Below are positions 17,456 to 25,820 of a stretch of DNA of 36,845 bases, piece after piece. Numbering within the stretch: position 1 is the stretch's first letter; the number at the start of each line of letters is the position of its first letter. The notes beneath the pieces are model-generated. The model searched no databases. It saw only the letters and a program-made list of their open reading frames with translations, and was not told the DNA's origin. The DNA is from Blastococcus sp. (GTDB taxonomy: Bacteria > Actinomycetota > Actinomycetes > Mycobacteriales > Geodermatophilaceae). A program made the position numbers and the translations under genes. The DNA lies in assembly GCA_025965695.1 (NCBI GenBank), contig JAOPWM010000164.1, positions 1-36,845 of the forward strand, in the 5' to 3' direction.

Positions 17456-17640
17456 TCAGCCCTCCGGGGAGTCCGGCGGAACGAGCACGACGAGGACGGA
17501 GACTTCCTCGGTGACGTCGACGAAGCGGTGGTCGGGCACTCCCCCTTCATGTCCGGCACGGCACGGCGGGCCGGGACGACGTGGACCTCGTCGGCGGAGT
17601 GCGCATGTGACCTCCCGGGGATGGGGACGTCGGGGTTCAG
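17456..17640 (-). pseudogene. Frameshifted remnant of a small cupin-domain gene
   Basis: Between pobA and vanB the minus strand encodes two pieces of a small cupin in different frames. The first is HAHSADEVHVVPARRAV, with the His-rich first cupin motif. The second is VPDHRFVDVTEEVSVLVVL, followed by VPPDSPEG and a TGA at 17456. The second piece is a typical cupin C-terminus (His, then strands). The frame change and missing central residues fall near 17545-17570. No clean start is visible: the 5' end abuts the vanB stop. A degraded gene is more likely than a tiny new one. Confidence 0.5.
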
Positions 17641-18647
17641 GGGACGTCGATGGTCACGGCGGCCTGCTGACCGTCGGCGCCGGCCAGGCCGCCGGTGCGG
17701 GGACTGACCACCCGGGAGACGCAGGACTGCAGGCGGTCGTCGGCCTCGTGCTGCGCGTCGCTGAGGAAGACGTCCCGGTGGTCGATCACGCCCTCGACAC
17801 CGAGGACCTTGACCTGGCACAGGCCGCACTCCCCGCGGCGACAGTCGAACATCATGTCCGCGCCACATGCCTCGAGCGCCTCGAGCATCGAGACGTCGTG
17901 CGTCACGACCGTCTCCAGTCCGAGCCGCGGAATGCGCACCGTGAAGGACTCAGGCGCAAAGCGGCCGCTGCTGCCGAAGGTCTCGAAGCGCAGGTCGGCG
18001 GGCCGGCGGCCGGCCTTCGCCCATGCCGCCTTGATCGCATCGAGCATCGGCGTGGGGCCGCACACGTAGAGCTCTCCGCCGTCCGGCACGCCGTCCACCA
18101 GCTCGGCGACGTCCAACGTGGTGCCCTCGTCGTCGACGCGCAGGTCCAAGCGGTCCCCGTGCTCGGCGACCAGGTCACCGGCGAAGGCCATCAGACTCCG
18201 TGAGCGGGCGCCGTAGACGAAGCGGTAGTCCGCGCCGCGGGTCTTGAGCGCCCTGCCCATCGCGACCAGGGCCGTGATGCCGATCCCACCGGCGGCCAGC
18301 ACGTACGCGGGCTTGCCGTAGTTGAGCGGGAAGTTCTGCAGCGGCTGCGTGATGGACACCTCCTGACCGCGCCGCAGCGCGTGCATGTAGGCCGAGCCAC
18401 CGCGGCTCTGCCTGGCGAGCTGCACCCCGAGGATGAGCTCGGAGCCGTACGCGCCCATGCCGACGACCGAGTAGGACCGGACGTCGGCGCGCCCATTGAC
18501 GTACACCCCGATGTCGATGTGGCTGCCGGGCGGCGCCGGGTGCTCGAGGCGCTCCGGCTCGAGTACCACCTGCCGTACGTGCTGAGCGACCTCGCAGACG
18601 TCCAGCACGCGCGCCCTGCGCCAGCGCTTGTGCGTCGTGGCTCCCAT
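17637..18647 (-). CDS. vanB: Vanillate O-demethylase oxidoreductase (reductase component, PDR family)
   Basis: This 336-aa reductase feeds electrons from NAD(P)H to the VanA oxygenase. Order of parts: flavin domain with VRSYSVVG (56-63), nucleotide domain with AAGGIGITALVAMGRAL (118-134) and YVCGPTPMLDAI, and a C-terminal plant-type [2Fe-2S] ferredoxin with Cys269, Cys274, Cys277 and Cys309. This order (ferredoxin last) is that of phthalate-dioxygenase-reductase-type VanB. ATG 18647 is chosen because the flavin domain begins soon after; the frame is open further upstream but overlaps vanA. It starts 14 nt after the vanA stop, so the two are surely co-transcribed. Confidence 0.93.
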   Translation of the reverse strand: MGATTHKRWRRARVLDVCEVAQHVRQVVLEPERLEHPAPPGSHIDIGVYVNGRADVRSYSVVGMGAYGSELILGVQLARQSRGGSAYMHALRRGQEVSITQPLQNFPLNYGKPAYVLAAGGIGITALVAMGRALKTRGADYRFVYGARSRSLMAFAGDLVAEHGDRLDLRVDDEGTTLDVAELVDGVPDGGELYVCGPTPMLDAIKAAWAKAGRRPADLRFETFGSSGRFAPESFTVRIPRLGLETVVTHDVSMLEALEACGADMMFDCRRGECGLCQVKVLGVEGVIDHRDVFLSDAQHEADDRLQSCVSRVVSPRTGGLAGADGQQAAVTIDVP

Positions 18648-18661
18648 GACAGCGCCCCGCG

Positions 18662-19939
18662 TCAGAAGCCGCGGCCCATGAGGCCGGCGGTCGGCTGCGT
18701 ACGGTGCCGGGCGACGTCGCGGGCCACCTCCGCCCCCAGCCCCGTGCCGCCGTCCGTGGCGCCGTTGGCGTCGGCGGCGTTCGCTGCCTCGGTCGCGGAG
18801 CTCATGGCCACCGCCGCGTCGGCTGCCTTCTCGGTGGTCTCCTCGACGTCCGTACCGAGTTCGGCGTCGATCATGCGTTGCACGGCCCGGCGGGTCCACA
18901 TGCTGCCGGCGTCGATGTTGAGGTTGTAGAAGTCGTAGCCGGGGTTGGCCTCGATCCCCCGCTGCTGAGCCTCGAGCATCACCTCGTCCTCGAAGAACAC
19001 TCCCGAGACGCCCTCACGCAGCCGGGTGGTGATCACCTGCTTGTCGAGGCACCAGTCGCGGGCGAAGGCCCAGAGGTAGAAGCAGGTGCTGTCCGTCTCG
19101 GGCGTCATCGTGTTGATGACGGTTCCGGTGACGCCCTGGCTGCGGTCGCCCTCCGGGGCGCCGGTCCCCGCCTTCGCCACTCCCACGTCGATGGCCACCG
19201 TGGACGGGGCGGTGTACCGGATGATCTGCCACCGGTCGACCGGGCCCTCGTAGTCGGGGAAGCGGTCCTGCAGATTGCGCTTCCAGAACGGCGGGGCGTC
19301 GATACCGAGCATCCACTTGGTCACCGTCACGGTCCGGTCGGTGTGGGTCACCTCGAAGTCGGACTCGGACAGTGACTCGTGACCGATGCTGGCCCCGTGC
19401 ACGAACTGCTCGTGGGTCAGGTCCATCAGATTGTCGATGATCAGCTGATAGCTGCAGTTGACGTGGATCGTCCTGCCGTCCCCCGCCCAGTCCGGCGAGT
19501 CGTTCATGTACAGGTCGGGGATCAGGTCGGGGTCGGCGAGCGCCGGGTCGCCGGTCCACACCCAGACGTAGCGGTACTTCTCGACGACCGGATACGAGTG
19601 CACGGTTGCGCTCGGGTTGATCGTCTCCTGGGCCGGCATGAACGTCGCGCGGCCGTCGGCGTCATAGCAGATGCCGTGATAGCCGCACATGATCTCGTCC
19701 TCGCCGCGCAGCTTGCCCATGGACAGCGGCGCGAGCCGGTGCCAACAGGCGTCGGCCAGGGCGACCGGCCGGCCCTTCGTCGTCCGGTACATGACGATGG
19801 GCCGGTTCGCGATCGTCTTCGACAGCAGGTTGCGCCCCACCTCGTGATCCCATGCCGCCGCGTACCAGGCGTTGAGCGGGAAGTGGCGGAAGGTGGCGTG
19901 GCCCGTCGGCGCGGCGGGCGACTGGATCGGTCCTGACAT
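18662..19939 (-). CDS. vanA: Vanillate O-demethylase oxygenase subunit (Rieske, VanA)
   Basis: This 425-aa Rieske oxygenase removes the methyl group of vanillate to give protocatechuate and formaldehyde. The Rieske cluster ligands are Cys65, His67, Cys85 and His88 (ACWHRLAPL and CGYHG). The mononuclear iron site is NLMDLTHEQFVH, with bridging Asp173 and ligands His176 and His181. ATG 19939 has GAGGAG 7 nt upstream. Compared with usual VanA (about 350-370 aa), this one has an extra Ala/Thr-rich tail of about 50 residues after residue 370. Together with VanB and PobA it funnels lignin-type aromatics to protocatechuate. Close relatives of VanA demethylate other methoxybenzoates, so the exact substrate is not certain. 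Confidence 0.92.
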   Translation of the reverse strand: MSGPIQSPAAPTGHATFRHFPLNAWYAAAWDHEVGRNLLSKTIANRPIVMYRTTKGRPVALADACWHRLAPLSMGKLRGEDEIMCGYHGICYDADGRATFMPAQETINPSATVHSYPVVEKYRYVWVWTGDPALADPDLIPDLYMNDSPDWAGDGRTIHVNCSYQLIIDNLMDLTHEQFVHGASIGHESLSESDFEVTHTDRTVTVTKWMLGIDAPPFWKRNLQDRFPDYEGPVDRWQIIRYTAPSTVAIDVGVAKAGTGAPEGDRSQGVTGTVINTMTPETDSTCFYLWAFARDWCLDKQVITTRLREGVSGVFFEDEVMLEAQQRGIEANPGYDFYNLNIDAGSMWTRRAVQRMIDAELGTDVEETTEKAADAAVAMSSATEAANAADANGATDGGTGLGAEVARDVARHRTQPTAGLMGRGF

Positions 19940-20005
19940 CTGCTTCTCCTCGTGGTGGGTCGCCGGGGGCGGGCCACCACATCCGTGCGGTTGCGGAAAA
20001 CGAGA

Positions 20006-20052
20006 ACGCCGGCGCAGGTACCCGGGACGTGGTTGCCTGCGCGCGCCGGCGT
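20006..20052 (-). terminator. Hairpin plus U-run between the MFS gene and vanA
   Basis: ACGCCGGCGC (20006-20015) and GCGCCGGCGT (20043-20052) form a perfect 10-bp stem, with more possible pairing inside (GCAGG with CCTGC). On the minus strand the stem is followed after a few bases by CGTTTTCC, so it has the form of an intrinsic terminator. It overlaps the MFS stop codon and lies about 65 bp before vanA. It would separate, or attenuate read-through from, the transporter into vanAB. Confidence 0.6.
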
Positions 20053-21587
20053 CAGGCGGGGATCGGGTCCTCGTGGTGGGCGGGCGCTTCCTTGACCATG
20101 ACGTAGAGGAAGAAGGAGATGATCATGATGCCCGCGGCCACGTAGACGCCGGTGGACCAACTGCCGGTCGCATCCCGGAGGATGCCGCTCACCACCGGGC
20201 TCAGCACGGCGCCGATCTCCGAGACGAGGTTCAGCATGCCGAAGGCCGCGCCGCGCTCGCTGACCGGAACCATGTCACCGGTCATGCCCTGCACGATCGG
20301 CTGCAGGGCGTTGAAGAACACGCCGGAGGAGAACAGCAGGAGCCCCAGCAACCCCAGTGACGGGAGCTGGTTTCCGTTTCCGGACACGCTGTACCCGAAG
20401 ATCACTACGAGCACCGAGTACACGCCCGTACAGATCAGGGCGAGGGTCTTGCGGCTCTTGCCGGAGCGGACCGCACGGTCGGCGAGCCAGCCGCCGACCG
20501 GGAAGCCGAGGATCCCGGCGCCCGCGTTGAAGGCCGCGGTCAGTGCGGCTGCCAGCAGGCTGCTGTGAGCCGCCTCCTTCACGATCTGCACCGACCAGAA
20601 GCTGAAGAACCACAGGTTCCACAGGATCGCGATGTAGGCGAGGTAGACCAGCCAGATGTTCCGGTTGAGCAGCGCCGGCCCGCGGCCGCTCTTCTTCACA
20701 CCCCGCACGATGATGGCGGTGTAGACGATCGCGATGAGGGTTGCGATGGTCGCGGTGAGCCATTCGGGCCATCGGAACGTCTCGGCGAGCAGGAACAGCC
20801 CGACGATGACGATGAAGGTGGGCAACGAGAAGAGCAGCAGCTGCAGGAACGGCGGACCGAGCCGGAGCGGACCGCCCAGCCTGGTCCGGAAGAACGTGAA
20901 CACCACGGTGACGACGAGGAACGTGAACGCGGCGAAGACGAAGAACGGCATCCGCCAGGCGCCGCCGCCCATGCCCAGCGACTCGCCCCACTGGATGAGC
21001 AACGGGGTGCAGACGATGCCGACGGTGAGCCCGACCGACAGGCCGACGATCACGATTCCGAGGCCGAGCGTCCGTTTCTCCACCGGCGTGTGGTTGATGA
21101 TCAGCGTGCGGTCGTTGGAGTAGAAGACGCCCTCGCCCAGGCCGGTGAGCACGCGGGCCGCCACGAATGCCACCAGACCGGACATGAGGCCGGAGACCAC
21201 GGTGAGGACCATGGCGGCGAGCAGCGAGACGATGATCATCTCGCGATGGCCGAACCGGTCCCCGAGTCGGCCGCCCGGGTACTGGGTCAGCATGTAGCCC
21301 AGGAAGAACATGGAGCCGATCAGGCCGCCGATGGTCGCCGGGTTGGCGGCGTCCCCGATGAACCCCGCCCGGTTCTGGATCATCCATGCGACGACCGGGC
21401 CGGTCAGGGTCCGGTCGGAGTAGCTGACCACCCAGCCGAGCAGCAGCACTCCCCAGAGCGCCTTGTAGGGCACCAGTGGACGCCCGTCCCGGTGGGCGTC
21501 GAGCAGGACCTCGTTGTCCGCGGTGGCACCTTCGGGCACAGCGGCATCTGTCCGAGACCCACCCCGCGGTGAACTTTCCGTTGCCAT
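20052..21587 (-). CDS. MFS transporter, probable aromatic acid uptake
   Basis: This 511-aa protein has twelve predicted transmembrane helices and a long, charged loop in the middle. MFS signature motifs are visible: GGRLGDRFGHREMIIVSLL between helices 2 and 3, RVLTGLGEGVFYSNDRTLI in helix 4, and GGWLADRAVRSGKSRKTL in the second half. An acidic Asp in the first helix (SYSDRTLTG) resembles the DxxD-type charge of aromatic-acid and organic-anion symporters. Position upstream of vanAB and pobA, on the same strand, suggests import of vanillate, 4-hydroxybenzoate or a similar acid. That is inferred from context only. The ATG follows a G-rich ribosome site. Confidence 0.85.
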   Translation of the reverse strand: MATESSPRGGSRTDAAVPEGATADNEVLLDAHRDGRPLVPYKALWGVLLLGWVVSYSDRTLTGPVVAWMIQNRAGFIGDAANPATIGGLIGSMFFLGYMLTQYPGGRLGDRFGHREMIIVSLLAAMVLTVVSGLMSGLVAFVAARVLTGLGEGVFYSNDRTLIINHTPVEKRTLGLGIVIVGLSVGLTVGIVCTPLLIQWGESLGMGGGAWRMPFFVFAAFTFLVVTVVFTFFRTRLGGPLRLGPPFLQLLLFSLPTFIVIVGLFLLAETFRWPEWLTATIATLIAIVYTAIIVRGVKKSGRGPALLNRNIWLVYLAYIAILWNLWFFSFWSVQIVKEAAHSSLLAAALTAAFNAGAGILGFPVGGWLADRAVRSGKSRKTLALICTGVYSVLVVIFGYSVSGNGNQLPSLGLLGLLLFSSGVFFNALQPIVQGMTGDMVPVSERGAAFGMLNLVSEIGAVLSPVVSGILRDATGSWSTGVYVAAGIMIISFFLYVMVKEAPAHHEDPIPA

Positions 21588-22184
21588 AGCCCCCCCTCTC
21601 GAGGCCTACCGGTGATCCCAGGACGCGCTTCCCCTGCATCTCGGATCGGAGAATCTGGTCCGGATCGAGATTGGCAGGCGAGCCGAAAGCGGGCCTGGCG
21701 ACGGCGGCCCTTCCCACCCAACGGAAAGCGCCGCGACCTGCTCCCCGGTGCGACTCGCGCTCTCGCGGTTGACCAGCGTGTCGAGCCAGCCCAGCCAACG
21801 AAGAACGAGTCGCTCGATTTCTGGTCGTGGCGATGGCGGCGCTGCGAGGGTCACCGACTCGGCTCCGTGCGCCGGTCGCCGGCACCCTCCACTCCCAGCG
21901 CGCGCGCCTTTCTGGCCCTCCTGGTCGAGGGGAGGCGTCCACCGCCGGAGCAGCGGCAAGCCGCTCTCGTGGCAGGACATGGGCGCAAGAGAACCCCGGC
22001 TGACCGCCTCGGGGAGCTGCTGTCGAGCAGAGTGGACTCGAAGGGGCGCTGGCTGACGAAGCCGAGGTTCTCGATGCCGGCTGGGCCCCTGTGAGCGCGT
22101 GCTCCCCCGGCCTGTCTCCTGGGCAATCATCCTGTTGTCCCGAGCGGTCTGCGGATGAGTGCGTTGAGAGACGGGTGAGTGCCG
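21588..22184. other. 597-bp stretch without an identifiable gene
   Basis: Base composition drops to roughly 63% GC in places (for example 21601-21660), below the neighbouring genes. Overlapping frames exist on both strands, the longest about 160-175 codons, but none keeps GC-rich third positions or matches a family. A minus-strand piece around 21740-21850 (EIERLVLRWLGWLDTLVNRE) looks the most protein-like. The stretch should hold the promoter of the MFS gene near 21590-21700. It may include an eroded regulator gene, which I cannot show. Confidence 0.4.
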
Positions 22185-23066
22185 CTACGGCGCAGGCTGC
22201 CGGGCCGGCAGACGGCCGATCGCCTGAAGCGACCCCGGTCCGTGTCGGGCCCACCGGAGACGGGCCGGCGTCCCCAGCCGGTGCACGGTCCCCACCAGCA
22301 GCCCGAGGCTCGCAACGGCGAGGCCGGCGTGCGCCCATCCGCCGCCCGTGCTGTCCCAGGCGGCGTGCAGAGCGACGACGATCAGATAGACGACGACGAA
22401 GCGCACGACCGCGCGGAACCGCCAGTGCTCGATGGCCGCCCACCACAGCGCCGCCCCCGCGAGACCCGTCCACGCCATGTGCGCCGCTGGGCTGAGCAGG
22501 CCGCGGTCGAAGAGCAGGCCGTTGACCATCGACAGATCGCCGTCGGAACCGACGAGAACCACGAGCGCGTATCCCATGGTCTCCAGAACGGCGAAACCGG
22601 CGCCCACGGCCACACCCAGCAGCAGTCCGTCGGCAGAGCGCCGGTTGCGGCGGAACAGGACGAGGATCGCGGCGGGCACCAGCAGCTTGGCCATCTCCTC
22701 GATCAGCCCGACGAGGATGACGGGCAGGTCGCCGAAGCTGCGCAGCGCCGCGGACTCCAGCGCGCCGGCCACGAGCACTCCCACCACCCCGCCGAGCAGT
22801 GCGGTGAGGCCTACGAGCGAACCGCTCACGCCGAAGGACAGGCGACGTCCGGAGATGAAGGCGACGAAGGCCACCGGCACCACGGCGGCACCCAGGAGAA
22901 TCAGCGTCGGCACGAAGAGGGGGTCGCCGGTGTCCACCAGGGTCAGCCGGACCAGCTCGTACAGCACTGCTCCGACAACAAGGACCGGTAGCCACGACCA
23001 CCGCCGGAACAGGACCATCCACCGGGTGGCCGGTCGCACGACGGCCGTCGCGTCGGCGTCGCTCAT
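22185..23066 (-). CDS. PrsW-type intramembrane metalloprotease family protein
   Basis: This protein of about 293 aa has eight or nine transmembrane helices. It shows the glutamic-type/CPBP-like motifs of PrsW proteases: GLIEEMAKLLVPA (paired Glu), GFAVLETMGYALV, a His in SPAAHMAWTGLAGAALW, and a last His in VALHAAWDSTGG. PrsW cleaves membrane-anchored anti-sigma factors in Bacillus; targets here are unknown. The upstream lipoprotein gene ends at 23072 and a GTG (23075) overlaps its stop. ATG 23066, three codons later, is better spaced from AGGGGTG and is chosen. It is last in a run of envelope genes with FtsH and signal peptidase II. Confidence 0.85.
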   Translation of the reverse strand: MSDADATAVVRPATRWMVLFRRWSWLPVLVVGAVLYELVRLTLVDTGDPLFVPTLILLGAAVVPVAFVAFISGRRLSFGVSGSLVGLTALLGGVVGVLVAGALESAALRSFGDLPVILVGLIEEMAKLLVPAAILVLFRRNRRSADGLLLGVAVGAGFAVLETMGYALVVLVGSDGDLSMVNGLLFDRGLLSPAAHMAWTGLAGAALWWAAIEHWRFRAVVRFVVVYLIVVALHAAWDSTGGGWAHAGLAVASLGLLVGTVHRLGTPARLRWARHGPGSLQAIGRLPARQPAP

Positions 23067-23071
23067 CGCGC

Positions 23072-23611
23072 TCACCCCTGTGCCTGGGCGGGCGCCACCG
23101 CGGGCACGTCGTCGAGGGTGACGCGCCCGGCCGACGCGAACTCGAACGTGATCGGCACGATCTCCTGCGGGCTCAACGCCCGGGTGAGTCCGACGAGCCG
23201 AATGAGCACGGGCCCGGTCGTCGCGTCGACCTGCCCATTGCCGGGCACGGAGATGCCATCGGGAACCGGAGTGCCGTCGGCCTGGAGCAGCTCGACCGAG
23301 GCGGCGACCGGCGTGGTGACCGCGACGAGCCGATCGGGCTGAGCGGACTCGTCGGTGAACGCGCCCCGGAGCGCGACCGAAGCACCGGCCGACACGGTTC
23401 CGGCGGTCTCGAGGTAGACGTCGTCCAGGACCATCATGCCGACCGCCCCGTCGACACCCGGGGTGTCCGGGGTCTGCTGCGCCGTCTGTGCGTTCTGGCT
23501 GGCGTAGCAGCCCGCAAGCGATCCGCAGAGCAGGACGACGAAGAGCACGGCGAGGGCCCGTCGCCTGCCCGCTCCGCCCACCACGGGACGCTCGGATGTG
23601 GACATGCTCAT
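23072..23611 (-). CDS. LpqE/PCuAC-like lipoprotein
   Basis: This 179-aa exported lipoprotein has Arg residues (16-18), a hydrophobic core and the lipobox LCGSLAGC, putting the lipidated Cys near residue 35. The mature part is a beta-rich domain of the PCu(A)C/LpqE type: MMVLDDVYLETAG, then strand-rich repeats and a VPITFEFASAGRVTLDDVP ending. Copper chaperones of the PCu(A)C family bind Cu(I) through conserved His and Met. The mature part here contains no His at all and only the two Met at the start of the domain, so the metal site seems lost. The signal peptidase II homologue encoded 3 kb upstream could process it. Confidence 0.8.
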   Translation of the reverse strand: MSMSTSERPVVGGAGRRRALAVLFVVLLCGSLAGCYASQNAQTAQQTPDTPGVDGAVGMMVLDDVYLETAGTVSAGASVALRGAFTDESAQPDRLVAVTTPVAASVELLQADGTPVPDGISVPGNGQVDATTGPVLIRLVGLTRALSPQEIVPITFEFASAGRVTLDDVPAVAPAQAQG

Positions 23612-23706
23612 GTGAACTCCCTGGGGTCTGTGTCCCGCTGAAGCCAGTGCTGCGGTTCTGCGCTGTCGTCAGGAGCCGGTGAGAAGGTGCGGCCCACGGC
23701 GCTCGA

Positions 23707-25653
23707 TCACTCTCCGTCGACGAGCTGAGGTCGGTCGTCGGCGCCGTCGGGGTGCAGAAGGAGGTCGTAGACCACCGAGCCGTCGACGGTCTCCTCCTCG
23801 AGCAAGCGTGCGGTGAGGCTGTCGAGGGCGGCGCGGTGACGGGTCAGCAGTTCGCGGGCGCGGACCTCGGCGTCCCGGAGCAACCGTGCAACCTCGTCGT
23901 CCACCCGTCGTTGCGTGGCTTCGGCATAGGGCCGGTCGATCGCCGTCACATCGAGGTGGGTCGCGGCCGGAACCGGATAGGCCACCGGCCCGAGCTCGGC
24001 GGAGAACCCGTAGTCGCGGACCATGCGGACGGCGAGCTCGGTGGCGCCCGCGAGGTCGTCCGCGGCGCCGGTGGAGACCTCACCGAAGACGAGCAGCTCC
24101 GCGGCGCGCCCGGCCACCCGGATGGCCAGCGAGTCGAGGAGGTAGCTCTCCGAGTACAGCCGGCGGTCGTCCTCGGGGAGCTGGTGCGTGGCGCCGAGCG
24201 CCATGCCCGCCGGCAGGATGGTGATCTTGGAGACCGGATCCCCGGTCGGGGACACGGCCGCGACCAGGGCGTGACCGCTCTCGTGAACCGCCACGGTCTG
24301 CCGCTCCTGCGGCAACAGTGCGTTCGAGTCCTCCCGACGACCCAGGATCAGCCGGTCGCGTGCCTCGTCGAAATCGACCCGCCGCAGGTCCACGCGGTCG
24401 CCACGGGCCGCGCGCAGGGCGGCCTCGTTCACCAGGTTGGCCAGGTCCGCACCGCTGAACCCGGCGGTCCCGCGCGCCACCACGCCGAGGTCCACGTCGG
24501 ACGCCAGACGCTTGCCGAGGACGTGCACTGCCAGGATCCGCTGCCGGTCGCGCATGTTCGGCAGCGGCACGGTGACCTGCCGGTCGAAGCGGCCGGGCCG
24601 CAGCAGCGCCTGGTCGAGGACCTCGGGCCGGTTCGTGGCGGCGATGACGACGATCGAGCCGTTGCCGGTGAACCCGTCCATCTCGGCCAGCATCTGATTG
24701 AGGGTCTGCTCCCGCTCGTCGTTGGTGCCGCCCCCGACGACCCCCCGGCGGGCGCCGATGGCGTCGATCTCGTCGATGAACACGATGGCCGGGGCGTTGC
24801 GACGGGCCTCGGCGAACAGATCGCGCACCCGCGACGCCCCCAACCCGACGAAGACCTCGACGAAACTGCTGCCCGTGACAGCGAAGAACGGCACGCTGGC
24901 CTCACCGGCCACCGCCCGGGCCAGGAGCGTCTTGCCGGTTCCCGGCGGGCCGACCAGAAGGAGCCCGCGGGGCCCCTGCGCGCCGGCCCGTTGGTAACGG
25001 TCGGGGTGCTGGAGGTAGTCGACGACCTCGCGCACTTCCTGCTTGGCGCCCTCGTACCCGGCGACGTCGTCGAAGCGCGTCGTCGGGCGCTCGGCCTCGG
25101 TGACCCGTGCCTTGGTGCGCATGAGGCCGCCCAGTCCCCCACCCGAGCCGAGCGACTTCTGGGCCCGCCTGCTCAGCCACCAGAAGGCTCCGACCAGCAG
25201 CAGCGTCGGCAGCAGTGCCAGCGCGATCTGACCGAACGTGTCGGTCTGAAGGTGGGCGGTGACGTTGACCCCGGCGGCCTCCAACTTGCTGGACAGGTCG
25301 TCGGTCGTGAGTGCCCATGGTGGCGCCTGGCTCGTGAACTGTTGCCCGCCGGTCAGCGTGCCGCTGAGCGCGCCGGTACTGCTCACCTGGAGGTCGGTCA
25401 CCTGCTTGTTCGCCACGTCGGCGAGGAAGGTGCTGTACGTCAGCGCGGTGGCGTTCGACGACGGCACCAGGTTCGGTCCGAGAAACAGTGCGAGGAACAC
25501 GACTGCGGCGAGCAGCGGCCACCACCGATTCGGGCGGGTCGGCCCAGGGGACGGCCGGGCCCCGCGCGGATCGTCCTTCACCGAGGGGCTGGGGCGGCGC
25601 GCGCTGCCGACCGCGCTGTGCCGGTCGGCGGGACGGGACGGATGGAGGCGCAT
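23707..25653 (-). CDS. ftsH: ATP-dependent zinc metalloprotease FtsH
   Basis: This 648-aa membrane AAA+ protease degrades membrane and damaged proteins. It has a polar 43-residue N-terminus, TM1 (about 44-60), an extracytoplasmic domain, and TM2 (about 142-160). These are followed by Walker A GPPGTGKT (235-242), the pore loop FVEVFVG (264-270), Walker B VFIDEID, the SRH ATNRPEVLDQALLRPGRFDRQ, and the zinc motif HESGH (457-461). The third ligand Asp probably lies in GAADDLAGAT. The long basic N-terminal extension and the context (no hpt, folE or folP, the usual actinobacterial neighbours) suggest a second, accessory FtsH rather than the housekeeping copy; this is inference. ATG 25653 has GGAAGAG upstream. 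Confidence 0.94.
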   Translation of the reverse strand: MRLHPSRPADRHSAVGSARRPSPSVKDDPRGARPSPGPTRPNRWWPLLAAVVFLALFLGPNLVPSSNATALTYSTFLADVANKQVTDLQVSSTGALSGTLTGGQQFTSQAPPWALTTDDLSSKLEAAGVNVTAHLQTDTFGQIALALLPTLLLVGAFWWLSRRAQKSLGSGGGLGGLMRTKARVTEAERPTTRFDDVAGYEGAKQEVREVVDYLQHPDRYQRAGAQGPRGLLLVGPPGTGKTLLARAVAGEASVPFFAVTGSSFVEVFVGLGASRVRDLFAEARRNAPAIVFIDEIDAIGARRGVVGGGTNDEREQTLNQMLAEMDGFTGNGSIVVIAATNRPEVLDQALLRPGRFDRQVTVPLPNMRDRQRILAVHVLGKRLASDVDLGVVARGTAGFSGADLANLVNEAALRAARGDRVDLRRVDFDEARDRLILGRREDSNALLPQERQTVAVHESGHALVAAVSPTGDPVSKITILPAGMALGATHQLPEDDRRLYSESYLLDSLAIRVAGRAAELLVFGEVSTGAADDLAGATELAVRMVRDYGFSAELGPVAYPVPAATHLDVTAIDRPYAEATQRRVDDEVARLLRDAEVRARELLTRHRAALDSLTARLLEEETVDGSVVYDLLLHPDGADDRPQLVDGE

Positions 25654-25820
25654 CGGTTCTCTTCCGCTGGGATGGGGGCGCAGTTCCTGCGAGGCGCCCC
25701 GTGCACGGTCAGCCTCGCGTCGGGGTGCCGTCCGGCCAACGCGGCCAGCACCCGTCCCGGGGGCCCGCTAACGGGAATGCGACGGGGCCCACTGGCTGCA
25801 CGGTTCCGGGCTCGGGCGGC

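Noticed and set aside
20275-23022. 915-codon minus-strand frame spanning MFS and PrsW genes
   Set aside because: It overlaps two well-identified genes in another frame, is dominated by Arg, Ala and Gly, and shows no domain.
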